A stretch of DNA of 64,000 nucleotides from Saccharopolyspora rectivirgula DSM 43747. GTDB lineage: Bacteria; Actinomycetota; Actinomycetes; Mycobacteriales; Pseudonocardiaceae. Positions within the stretch are counted from its first letter, which is position 1, and every line of letters starts with the position of its first letter. The DNA lies in assembly GCF_000497205.1 (NCBI RefSeq), contig NZ_AYJW01000011.1, forward strand, positions 1-64,000, in the 5' to 3' direction. The notes beneath the pieces were generated by a model, which saw nothing but the letters and a program-made list of their open reading frames with translations, was not told where the DNA came from and ran no database searches. The position numbers and the translations under genes are program-made. Shown in pieces: positions 57,045 through 64,000 of the stretch.

Positions 57045-60000
57045 TGACTTCGGTCACCGTAGCGATGGAGGAGTTCCTGGCGCTGCTCGTCGGACAGTTC
57101 GCCTCCCGCGCGGAAGTAGTCGTCGGCCAGCTGCTGGAGCAATTCGCGCAGCTCCAACTCGCTTCTCCAGGACTCCGGGATGTCCTCGGCGCCGCGCGCC
57201 GCGCCGATCAGCGCACCGCAGACCGCGGCGGTCGCCGAGCTGTGCCCGGAATGGGTGGCCGCCAGGGAGATCGCCTCGGCAGCCGAGTTCGGGTGGGACA
57301 GCGCAGCGGCGACACCGACGGCCAGCACTTCCGGGGCGCTCCAGGCCGGCCCGAGCTTCTCCATGGCTTGCGCGTCGACGGGCCCACCCGCGGTCAGGTC
57401 GGTGGCCGCGCGCAGCTGCGCAGCGGTGATCTCCGCACCTTCGATCTGGTCGAGTTCGGCGAGCACCGCCTGCACACCGCTGCTCAGCGACTGGCCCTGC
57501 TGGAGCGACCAGACGAGCCCGGCCAGCGCGCCCGCGGGCAGGTAACCGTCCGGGCTGCCGTGGGTCAGCACGGCGAGCTCGATGCCCAGCGAAACCGCTT
57601 CCTGCAGGGTGCGGGCGGCGAACCCGGCCACGGCGCCGCGCACCGTCGCGTGCGGGCTGCGGGCGTCGTTGGGCGGGTTCTCCGGGTTGGGGAGCGGAGC
57701 GTCCTGACCGTTCCACTGGCCCAAAGCGACCAGCGAGGCCTCGTCCGGGAACCGCTGCGGCCACTCCGCGGCGGCTTCGGCGACAGCGCTGGTGGGGGAG
57801 TCCGCACCACCGGGCACTCCTTGGCTGTGCAACCAGCGGCGCAGCGAAGCCCGGACTTCAGCCGTTCGCTTGGTGGGCTCCTCCTGCAGGCTCGCCCGGA
57901 TCAGTCCTTCGAGGACGAAAGCCGTCTGCTGGGTCAGGGCGGTGACCGATCCGCGGTCGGAACCGGCGATCTCGGAGTACTCCCGGACCCCGTCCGGATT
58001 GTGCTGCTGGACCTCTTCCAGCGGAACGAACGTCCACGGGGCGCCGAGCGCGTCCCCCACGGCGCCGCCCAGCACGCAGCCGGCCAGCCGCTGCTCCGGG
58101 CTGACCTGCACCGCTTCTTCCGCGACGGTCTTTTCCTCGGGCTGTTCCCGGACTTCGCCCAGCAGCTGGGCGGCTCGTTCCTCGCCGAACGCCTCGACGA
58201 GGAGCCGGTGCAGCCCTTCGCTCAGCTTCGCCGGGCTGTCCTCCGAGTTGTCCCGGAACTTCCGCCACGCGGCGAGCAGGCGCAGTTCCTCGTCGGTGAG
58301 CTGACCATCCGGCTCCACTGCGGACTGGGCGGCAGCGGTTTCCGGTTCCGCGGGCTGCTCGGATTCGTCCGGAGCCTCGGATCCCTCCCGGGCGGTCTCC
58401 TCCGCTGCCGGTTCCGCCGCTGGTCCTTCCGCTGGAGGCTCCGTCCCAGCGGTCGACCGTTCGCCCTCTTCCTCCACCGCGGACTGAGCTCCCGGGGTGG
58501 TGGCAGCGCTTTCCGGGGGAGCGGATTGCGGTGCCGGCGTCGCCGCTGGCTGTTCGACAGCGGGCTTCGCTTCCTCCGCGGTTTCGGGAGCCGGTTGGTC
58601 GGATTCGTCGGACTTCCCGCTGTCCGCAGGCTCGGCGGGGGCTTCCACGGCTCCGGTCTTGGCGACCGGGGCGTTGACCCCGATGGGATACCTGCGCAGC
58701 CAGTCCAGCCCCTCGGGCGGGGTCGGACCGAACTCCTGGGCCGCGTCTTCGGCGAGCTGCCGGATGACGTCGTGCAGCTCCAGTTCGCGGAGCCACTCCG
58801 GTGGAATGCTGTTCACGGTGCGGGCCGCGCCCATGATCGCGCCGCACACCGCGGCGGTGGAGCCGCTGTCCCCGGTGTGGTTGGTGGCCAGCAGAACGGC
58901 GTCGGCGAAGGACTCCGGGTGCGTCAGAGCCGCGCACACGGCTATGCCCAGGGTCTGCTCGCCGAACCAGCCCTCACCGAGCCACTCGTTGATCTTCTCC
59001 GGCGTGGGGGTCTGGGCGGCGGCCAGCTCGATGGCGCGGCGAAGCGAAGTGGTGGTCTCTTCGTGGCCTTCCCAGCCGGCGAGCTCGGTCAGCGCCCGGT
59101 CGATGGCTTCCGGCAGGGAACGCCCGGAGACGAGCTGCTGGATGATCACCGCCAGCGCGCCGGCCGGCAGGTAGCCGCTGGGGTGGCCGTGGGTGAGCAC
59201 CGCGGTGCGCGCCCCCAGCCGGAAGACTTCGCTCGGGTCGTCCGACCACAGGCCGGTCCCGGCGGCGCGGGTCACTCCGCTGCACCCCTTGGACACGTTC
59301 AACGGCTGGTCGAACGAACCGGGGTCGTTCCCGGCGGCGAATCCCTGCAGCGCCTGGATGTTCGTCGGGCTGGGGGTGCGGCGGTCGAACAGCTCGCGCT
59401 GCTCGATCAGCCAGCCGTCGGGCGGGCTTCCCGCGATGGGGCCGCCGGCGTCCTTCCAGGCCACGCCCTGGGTGTGCAGCCAGCGCTGGTAGGCGTACTG
59501 CACCTGCAGCACCGGGTCCTGCTCCCCGTGCAACCGGCGCCGGATGGCCGCCCGGATGAGACCTTCCAGGGTGAACAGGCTCAGCTGGGTGTTGTCGCTG
59601 ATGATGCCGGCCCGGTTCCCGTCGGAGGGGAAGCCGGTGACCCCGGCGGGGCCGTGCTTGCTCCGGATCTCCTCCAGCGAGGCCTCCTCGACGGGGTAGC
59701 CGATCGCGTCCCCGACGGCCCCACCGAGCACGAGGCCCAGGATCTGCAGCGACCGCTCGTCGGCCTCTTCCGCGGTGTCCTCCGCGGTCTCCTGCTGCGG
59801 GGGCTCGGTGACCTGAGGTGGTTCGGTGACCTGGGGAGGCTGGGCGGCCGGCGCTTCCGAAGACGTCTCCGACGAGGGCTTCTCCGGAGCGGCGGTCCCG
59901 CCCGCCGGCTGCTCCGTGCTGAAGTCCAGTTCCAGCACGTCGTGCTCGACCGGGTAGCGCTGCCGCCAGTTGTCGGTTTCCGGCGGATTCGGGCCGAATT

Positions 60001-61846
60001 CCAGCAGTGCGTCCCGGGCCAGCTGCTCCACGACCTCTTGGTGCTTGAGGTCCCGCAGCCACACGCCGGGAAGGGCGCCGACCCCGTACTGGGCGCCGAC
60101 GATGCTGCCGCAGATCGCGGCGGTCGAGTCGCTGTCCCCGGAGTGGTTGACCGCGGTCATGATGGCGTCCATGACCGTGTTCGTGCTCAGCGCCGCGCAC
60201 ACGGCGATGGCCAGCGCCTCGTGACCGGCCCAGCCCCCGCCGAGCCGGTCCTTGAGCTGCTCGGCGGACGGGGTGCCCTGCTGCGCGAGCTCGACAGCGG
60301 TCTGCAGGAGCTGGTCGGTGGTCTCGTGCCGGGGGTAGCGCGCCAGCAGCGCCCGGGACTTCGCCAGTGCTTCCGGTAACGGCTTGCCGCGCAGCAGCGC
60401 GTGGACCAGCGCGGCGAGCACACCGGCCGGCAGGTACCCCTCCGGCTGGGAGAAGGTCAGCGCCGCGGTGGCAGCGGCCAGGTCGAACACTTCGGCCGGA
60501 TCGTCCGACCACAGCGCGATCGGCGCCGCGCGCACGACGCCCGCGCAGTCGTTCGCGTCGTTGATCTGGTGGGTGAACGTGCCGGGTCTCCCGGTCGAGG
60601 CGAATTCGCGCAGCGCGGTGATGCAGCTGCTGTTCGGCGACCGCACGGAGAACAGCTCGCGCTGGTTGATCAGCCAACCGTTCGGCTCCGGGTTGCGCTC
60701 GGCGAACGGTCCGGCAGCCCGGACCCACGCGTAGCCCTGGGTGTGCAGCCAGCGCTGGTAGGCCAGCTGGATCGAGGGCAGCGGCGTGTCGGCCAGCTGG
60801 TTGCGCACCGCGATGTGCCCTCGGATCAGCCCTTCCAGGGTGAACAGGGTCAGCTGCGTGTCGTCGGTGAACTCGCCCGGGTGGTCGCCGTTGCGGTCGT
60901 AGTCGCGGACACCGGATTCGCCGAACCGGCTGCGGATCTGGCCCACCGGGTAGAACTCGACGGGTGCGCCCAGCGCATCGCCGATCGCGCTGCCCAGCAT
61001 CGAGCCGAGGAAGCGCTTGCCGAACTCGCTCGCGGTCGGATCCGGTTGCGCCGGGGCCTGTTCCTGCCGTTGCTGGGGCTGCGCTGGCTGGCCGTTCTGC
61101 CCTTGCTGCTGCGGTGGCTGCGGTTGGCCGTTGCTGGGCTGCGGCGGTTTCGGTTGCGCTTCCGCCGGAATCGTCACGGTCGGCGCTTCCGCGCTGGCCT
61201 GCTGCGTCGGCACCGGTGTCTGCTTCGTGGCCGCGTCGCTGGCCGGCGGGATGGGGGCCGGGGTCTTCGGCGGGTTGGCGCCGGCGGCCTTGACCAGGTC
61301 CTCGCCCGGGATGCGGGCTTTGACCGGGCTCGTCGGGTTGATCTGCAGGTCGACGCCGGTGAGGTTGTGCCCGGCCAGTTGCCGGCCGGTCATCCGCTGC
61401 CAGGTGCTCCAATTCGGAGGCAGGTAGTTGTCGGAGGTGAACACCTGCAGCTGTCGTCGGCCGGATTCGTGCTCGAGCAGGAACAATCCGCTGCCCTGTG
61501 GCTGGGCGAAGAGGATCAGCTCGGCTTCCAGCAGGGCGTTCAACAGGGTTTGCCCCGGCGCGTATCCGGTGGTGGTGAGCTGCAGCGCGCGTTCGGCGTC
61601 GTTGGTCGGCGCGGGCAGTCGCAGAGCAACGGGTGAAGGGCGGTAGTTGGGATTCGGGGAGAACTCGTCGGTGATTTCGCCGCGCTCATCGACCCGGTAA
61701 CCGCCGATGAACCCCCAAGGGGGCACCTCCGCGTTCGGGTCGGTGAAGATCGGATCCACCACGTACAGCCAGGAGTTCGGCTGCTTCTTCGCCTGCTCCC
61801 GCATGGCCGGTGTGATGGCCGGCCGGCTCGGTTGCTGCGTATTCAT
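57041..61846 (-). CDS. SseB-like domain fused to three ADP-ribosylglycohydrolase domains
   Basis: A 1601-residue protein from ATG 61846. Residues 1-75 (NSWLYVVDPIF, VPPWGFIGGYRVDE, NYRPSP) resemble proteins annotated as type VII secretion-associated. Residues about 85-185 resemble an SseB N-terminal domain (LLNALLEAELILFA, VFTSDNYLP). A Pro/Gln-rich linker runs to 275. Domain A (about 278-625) has an intact ARH site: GDALG (D290), TDDT (327-330) and GDSDST (570-575). Domain B (about 700-1045) keeps GDAIG (D713) but has SDNT (750-753) and GDSGST. Domain C (about 1250-1601) keeps GDALG (D1265) but has TALTQQT for TDDT and HSGHSSAT with H1535 for Asp. Glu/Ala/Pro-rich linkers (for example 1070-1190) separate them. 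Domain A should remove ADP-ribose; the others may be weak or inactive. No ADP-ribosyltransferase or ESX gene is nearby. Confidence 0.87.
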   Translation of the reverse strand: MNTQQPSRPAITPAMREQAKKQPNSWLYVVDPIFTDPNAEVPPWGFIGGYRVDERGEITDEFSPNPNYRPSPVALRLPAPTNDAERALQLTTTGYAPGQTLLNALLEAELILFAQPQGSGLFLLEHESGRRQLQVFTSDNYLPPNWSTWQRMTGRQLAGHNLTGVDLQINPTSPVKARIPGEDLVKAAGANPPKTPAPIPPASDAATKQTPVPTQQASAEAPTVTIPAEAQPKPPQPSNGQPQPPQQQGQNGQPAQPQQRQEQAPAQPDPTASEFGKRFLGSMLGSAIGDALGAPVEFYPVGQIRSRFGESGVRDYDRNGDHPGEFTDDTQLTLFTLEGLIRGHIAVRNQLADTPLPSIQLAYQRWLHTQGYAWVRAAGPFAERNPEPNGWLINQRELFSVRSPNSSCITALREFASTGRPGTFTHQINDANDCAGVVRAAPIALWSDDPAEVFDLAAATAALTFSQPEGYLPAGVLAALVHALLRGKPLPEALAKSRALLARYPRHETTDQLLQTAVELAQQGTPSAEQLKDRLGGGWAGHEALAIAVCAALSTNTVMDAIMTAVNHSGDSDSTAAICGSIVGAQYGVGALPGVWLRDLKHQEVVEQLARDALLEFGPNPPETDNWRQRYPVEHDVLELDFSTEQPAGGTAAPEKPSSETSSEAPAAQPPQVTEPPQVTEPPQQETAEDTAEEADERSLQILGLVLGGAVGDAIGYPVEEASLEEIRSKHGPAGVTGFPSDGNRAGIISDNTQLSLFTLEGLIRAAIRRRLHGEQDPVLQVQYAYQRWLHTQGVAWKDAGGPIAGSPPDGWLIEQRELFDRRTPSPTNIQALQGFAAGNDPGSFDQPLNVSKGCSGVTRAAGTGLWSDDPSEVFRLGARTAVLTHGHPSGYLPAGALAVIIQQLVSGRSLPEAIDRALTELAGWEGHEETTTSLRRAIELAAAQTPTPEKINEWLGEGWFGEQTLGIAVCAALTHPESFADAVLLATNHTGDSGSTAAVCGAIMGAARTVNSIPPEWLRELELHDVIRQLAEDAAQEFGPTPPEGLDWLRRYPIGVNAPVAKTGAVEAPAEPADSGKSDESDQPAPETAEEAKPAVEQPAATPAPQSAPPESAATTPGAQSAVEEEGERSTAGTEPPAEGPAAEPAAEETAREGSEAPDESEQPAEPETAAAQSAVEPDGQLTDEELRLLAAWRKFRDNSEDSPAKLSEGLHRLLVEAFGEERAAQLLGEVREQPEEKTVAEEAVQVSPEQRLAGCVLGGAVGDALGAPWTFVPLEEVQQHNPDGVREYSEIAGSDRGSVTALTQQTAFVLEGLIRASLQEEPTKRTAEVRASLRRWLHSQGVPGGADSPTSAVAEAAAEWPQRFPDEASLVALGQWNGQDAPLPNPENPPNDARSPHATVRGAVAGFAARTLQEAVSLGIELAVLTHGSPDGYLPAGALAGLVWSLQQGQSLSSGVQAVLAELDQIEGAEITAAQLRAATDLTAGGPVDAQAMEKLGPAWSAPEVLAVGVAAALSHPNSAAEAISLAATHSGHSSATAAVCGALIGAARGAEDIPESWRSELELRELLQQLADDYFRAGGELSDEQRQELLHRYGDRSQ

Positions 61847-62053
61847 CTCGCGCTTTTGTCCCCGACTCCTCTTCCAGGCTTGCATTCGATGCCCCCACCC
61901 CAGTGGTCACTGACGGTGCCGGATCTACAGCTCCGACGCGGCAGAGGGGTTGCCGGTTTCGTCGCTGACGCTCGGACAAACTCTCTCACGACCACTCGGA
62001 GTGAATCTTAGTGATTTGGATCGTCAGGGGTACTGAAGATCAACGCCCGTGTT
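61847..62053. other. Upstream region of the ADP-ribosylglycohydrolase operon
   Basis: Non-coding and relatively AT-rich from 61980 to 62080. It should hold the minus-strand promoter of the two-gene array; TAAGAT on the minus strand (about 62006-62011) is a possible -10. No terminator for the following small gene is clear. Confidence 0.4.
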
Positions 62054-62287
62054 TCATGATTGATGATCTGTTACCGCAACAGTGAGTAGGCAGGCTACAC
62101 ATGGCATTCCGGTGGGGCCGGGAAGAGCTTCCGCCTGACCGGGAGTGATCCGAAAACCGCAGTACGCGCTCAGCTCGGAGGGAACCGAACCGTCCTCGGG
62201 CAGCGGGAAGAAGTGGCACGAGCGCTCCTGCTCGGTCCGGGCCAACTGCGGCAGGATGCGGGCGATCAAATGAGACCGGGACGGCAC
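62054..62287 (-). CDS. Small Cys-containing conserved actinobacterial protein
   Basis: A 77-residue protein starting GTG 62287, preceded by GGGGGAAC. It begins PSRSHLIARILPQLARTEQERSCHFF. Cysteines at about 24, 43, 63 and 66 (SCHF, AYCG, MPCVAC) could form one zinc site, and the MPCVACLL ending is strongly structured. Codon use and the pattern of residues indicate a real gene, and it resembles short proteins near development or regulatory loci in Pseudonocardiaceae. Function is unknown. It lies between the cys genes and the ADP-ribosylglycohydrolase array on the same strand. Confidence 0.75.
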   Translation of the reverse strand: MPSRSHLIARILPQLARTEQERSCHFFPLPEDGSVPSELSAYCGFRITPGQAEALPGPTGMPCVACLLTVAVTDHQS

Positions 62288-62309
62288 CGTTCCCCCAACG
62301 GACTAGGTC

Positions 62310-62346
62310 GGCGGCAACCGCGGGTCGGGGGCCGGCGGTTGCCGCC
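62310..62346 (-). terminator. Hairpin between chelatase and small Cys protein genes
   Basis: A perfect 11-bp stem (GGCGGCAACCG at 62310-62320 with CGGTTGCCGCC at 62336-62346). It lies about 110 nt after the chelatase stop and 23 nt before the next start. Without a T-tract it may be a terminator for the cys operon or part of the next gene's control region. Confidence 0.45.
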
Positions 62347-62454
62347 AGTTGCGTGCGAAGCTGGTCCGCACGACAACATCATGCCGCTGGGGCGGCCACA
62401 ACACTCCGTTTTGTCGAATTTTCGCCGCAGGATTGGTGAATTCGCCTGATCAGC

Positions 62455-63210
62455 TCACAGTGCCGCCGGATAAGCGGCGGATTCGGTGCTGGCGGCGAGC
62501 GCTTCGGCGTACCGGGACACGACGAGCTCGGCAACACCCGCGTCATCGGCCATCGGAGCGGCGATCTGCTGGGTGTGCGGCTGCGCGAGCTGGATGATGC
62601 GATCGGGCAGCAGACCGGGGGCGAGGAACCACGAGCCCACTGCGATCCGCTTCGCCCCGCGCGCCCGCAGCAGGTCGACGGCCGCGGGGACGTCGGGTTC
62701 GGCGGCCGCGGCGAAGGCCGGGGCCACCCCGGCCCAGCTGGTGCGCGCCTGCCAGCTCTCGGCGACCTCGGCGACCAAGCGGTTGGCCGGCGCGTGCGAT
62801 GAGCCGGCAGCGGCCAGCACCACGCCCAGCTCCGGGTCGTCCGGGCGGACCCCGGTCTGCATCAGGCGCCGCCACGCCGCTCGGTCCAACCGCTCGTCCG
62901 GCCCCAGCACGTCGCTGACGTGCACTCGCAGGCCGGAGAACCGCTGCTGGGCCTCGGCGACCGCTGCGGGAACGTCGACCCGCGCGTGGTACGCCCGGCC
63001 CAGCAGCAGCGGTACCAGGACCGCTTCGCGGTAGCCGTCGCCGTGCACGGACTTCAGCACGTCCCCGACGCGCGGTGCGGACAGGTCGAGGAAGGCGACC
63101 CGCACGTCCAGTCCGGGCACTGCGGCGCGGACCGCGTTGGCCAGCGAGTGGATGGTCGCTGCCGAACGCGGGTCACGGCTGCCGTGGGCGACGGCTACCA
63201 GTGGAATCAT
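62455..63210 (-). CDS. Sirohydrochlorin chelatase
   Basis: A 251-residue class II chelatase of the CbiX/SirB type that inserts Fe (siroheme) or Co (cobalamin). The metal-binding His is in VAVAHGSRDPRSAAT near residue 9, and a second His in LLLGRAYHARVDVP near residue 76. Two CbiX half-domains are fused, the second starting at LGVVLAAAGSSHAPANR. Adjacency to cysN, 6 bp downstream of its stop, points to siroheme for sulfite reductase. ATG 63210. Confidence 0.93.
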   Translation of the reverse strand: MIPLVAVAHGSRDPRSAATIHSLANAVRAAVPGLDVRVAFLDLSAPRVGDVLKSVHGDGYREAVLVPLLLGRAYHARVDVPAAVAEAQQRFSGLRVHVSDVLGPDERLDRAAWRRLMQTGVRPDDPELGVVLAAAGSSHAPANRLVAEVAESWQARTSWAGVAPAFAAAAEPDVPAAVDLLRARGAKRIAVGSWFLAPGLLPDRIIQLAQPHTQQIAAPMADDAGVAELVVSRYAEALAASTESAAYPAAL

Positions 63211-63216
63211 GATCGG

Positions 63217-64000
63217 TCAGCTCGAAGCCTCGGCGAGAGCGGCGAGCGGAACACCGACCAGACCCGCGGCCAGGGGGGTGCCGTCCGCCGGGTCGATGAG
63301 GATGAACGAACCCGTCCGGCGGCTGGCCGAGTACTCGTCCACCGGCAGCGGCTCGGAGGTCAGCAGGCGCACCCGACCGATTTCGTTGAGCTGCAGCGCA
63401 TCCGGAGAAGCCACACTGGACAGCTGCTGCTCGTCGAAGCGGGCCGTCAGTTCGGTGACCATGGCCTGCACGGTCCGGGTGCCGTGCTTGAGCAGGACCC
63501 GGGAACCGGCGTTGAGCGGCTTCTCGGCCAACCAGCAGACGGTGGCGTCGATGTCGTCGGTGGGCACCGGAGCCGACTCGGCGGCCGCGATGAGATCGCC
63601 TCGAGTGATGTCGATGTCGTCTTCCAGGAGCAGGGTGACCGAGCGCCCGGAAGCGGCCTTCGGCACCGAGACCCCGTCCGGGGTGTCGATCTTGGCGATC
63701 TTGGTGCGGACTCCCGACGGGAGCACCACCACTTCGTCGCCTTCGGACACCACACCAGCGGCGATCTGGCCGGCGTAGCCGCGGTAGTCGGGGTAGTCCG
63801 GAGTGCGCGGGCGGATGACGTACTGCACCGGCATCCGGAACGGAGCGGTGTACGGGTCCGGGGCGACCGGCACCGTCTCCAAGTGCTCCAACAAGGACGG
63901 TCCCGAGTACCACGGGGTGCGCTCCGAGCGCTCCACGACGTTGTCGCCGTGCAGCGCGGAAACCGGGATGGTCACCACCGCGTCGTCGGAGTAGCCGAGC
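63217..64000 (-). CDS. cysN: Sulfate adenylyltransferase subunit 1, 5' part outside window
   Basis: The C-terminal 260 residues of the GTPase subunit of ATP sulfurylase, which with CysD makes adenosine 5'-phosphosulfate. The G domain lies beyond the window edge. Visible are the end of that domain (VTIPVSALHGDNVV, WYSGPSLLEHLE), then the EF-Tu-like beta-barrel domains with RMPVQYVIRP, YRGYAGQIAAG and RSVTLLLEDDIDITRGDLI. A CysC kinase fusion is excluded because the stop follows directly after LAALAEASS. It heads the chelatase, consistent with a cys operon read leftward. Confidence 0.95.
   Translation of the reverse strand, partial: LGYSDDAVVTIPVSALHGDNVVERSERTPWYSGPSLLEHLETVPVAPDPYTAPFRMPVQYVIRPRTPDYPDYRGYAGQIAAGVVSEGDEVVVLPSGVRTKIAKIDTPDGVSVPKAASGRSVTLLLEDDIDITRGDLIAAAESAPVPTDDIDATVCWLAEKPLNAGSRVLLKHGTRTVQAMVTELTARFDEQQLSSVASPDALQLNEIGRVRLLTSEPLPVDEYSASRRTGSFILIDPADGTPLAAGLVGVPLAALAEASS

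Noticed and set aside
56855-60379. An 1174-codon plus-strand open frame within the ADP-ribosylglycohydrolase genes
   Set aside because: It lies antisense to strongly conserved motifs (GDALG, TDDT, GDSDST) and shows none of its own.

Overview
The window is about 64 kb of a high-GC actinobacterial chromosome. The best match is the family Pseudonocardiaceae, and Saccharopolyspora or a close relative is my inference. The evidence is the strong G/C bias at third codon positions, the many GTG starts, a RamB regulator divergent from isocitrate lyase, an XRE/DUF5753-DUF397 pair, and a housekeeping gene order shared with Mycobacterium tuberculosis (nadD, rsfS, gpgP-like, degV, comEA, comEC, holA, rpsT, lepA). 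It is mostly core chromosome with a few accessory insertions. I see no transposase, prophage, CRISPR array, rRNA or tRNA.

Layout. 1-7 kb: a truncated FdhF/YdeP-type molybdopterin oxidoreductase whose outer end runs into a perfect 100-bp inverted repeat (probable assembly fold-back), then valS, folC, a DUF4233 membrane protein and a zinc alcohol dehydrogenase. 7-24 kb: ndk and an acetyltransferase; a B12-binding radical SAM protein with its DUF2344 partner and RNase E; a TetR/carboxylesterase/membrane-protein operon; a two-gene glycosyltransferase operon; then rplU-rpmA-obg-proB. 23.6-25.2 kb: a small zinc-finger gene and an XRE/DUF397 pair separate proB from proA. 25-40 kb: proA, nadD-rsfS-gpgP-like, degV, comEA-comEC, thrC, holA, rpsT, a TauE-type transporter, a fatty acid desaturase, a VOC protein and lepA.

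40-53 kb is metabolic. ramB and aceA control and start the glyoxylate shunt. Next come a nitronate monooxygenase, a MOSC protein, a methyltransferase and two GNAT acetyltransferases. A four-gene valine (isobutyryl-CoA) catabolic operon follows: mmsA, acyl-CoA dehydrogenase, 3-hydroxyisobutyryl-CoA hydrolase, mmsB. 52.8-53.9 kb holds a small membrane protein, a barnase/RNase Sa-type secreted ribonuclease and its barstar inhibitor.

54.7-61.8 kb is the most unusual part. Two translationally coupled genes encode five tandem ADP-ribosylglycohydrolase domains. The array is led by an SseB-like, type VII secretion-associated N-terminal region. The metal-binding residues are intact in the first domain and increasingly lost in the others. 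The window closes with a small Cys-containing protein, a sirohydrochlorin chelatase and the 3' part of cysN (assimilatory sulfate reduction).

A signal recurs across the window: at least fourteen genes carry a -10-like TANNNT hexamer ending 6-8 nt before the start codon, which suggests leaderless transcripts.
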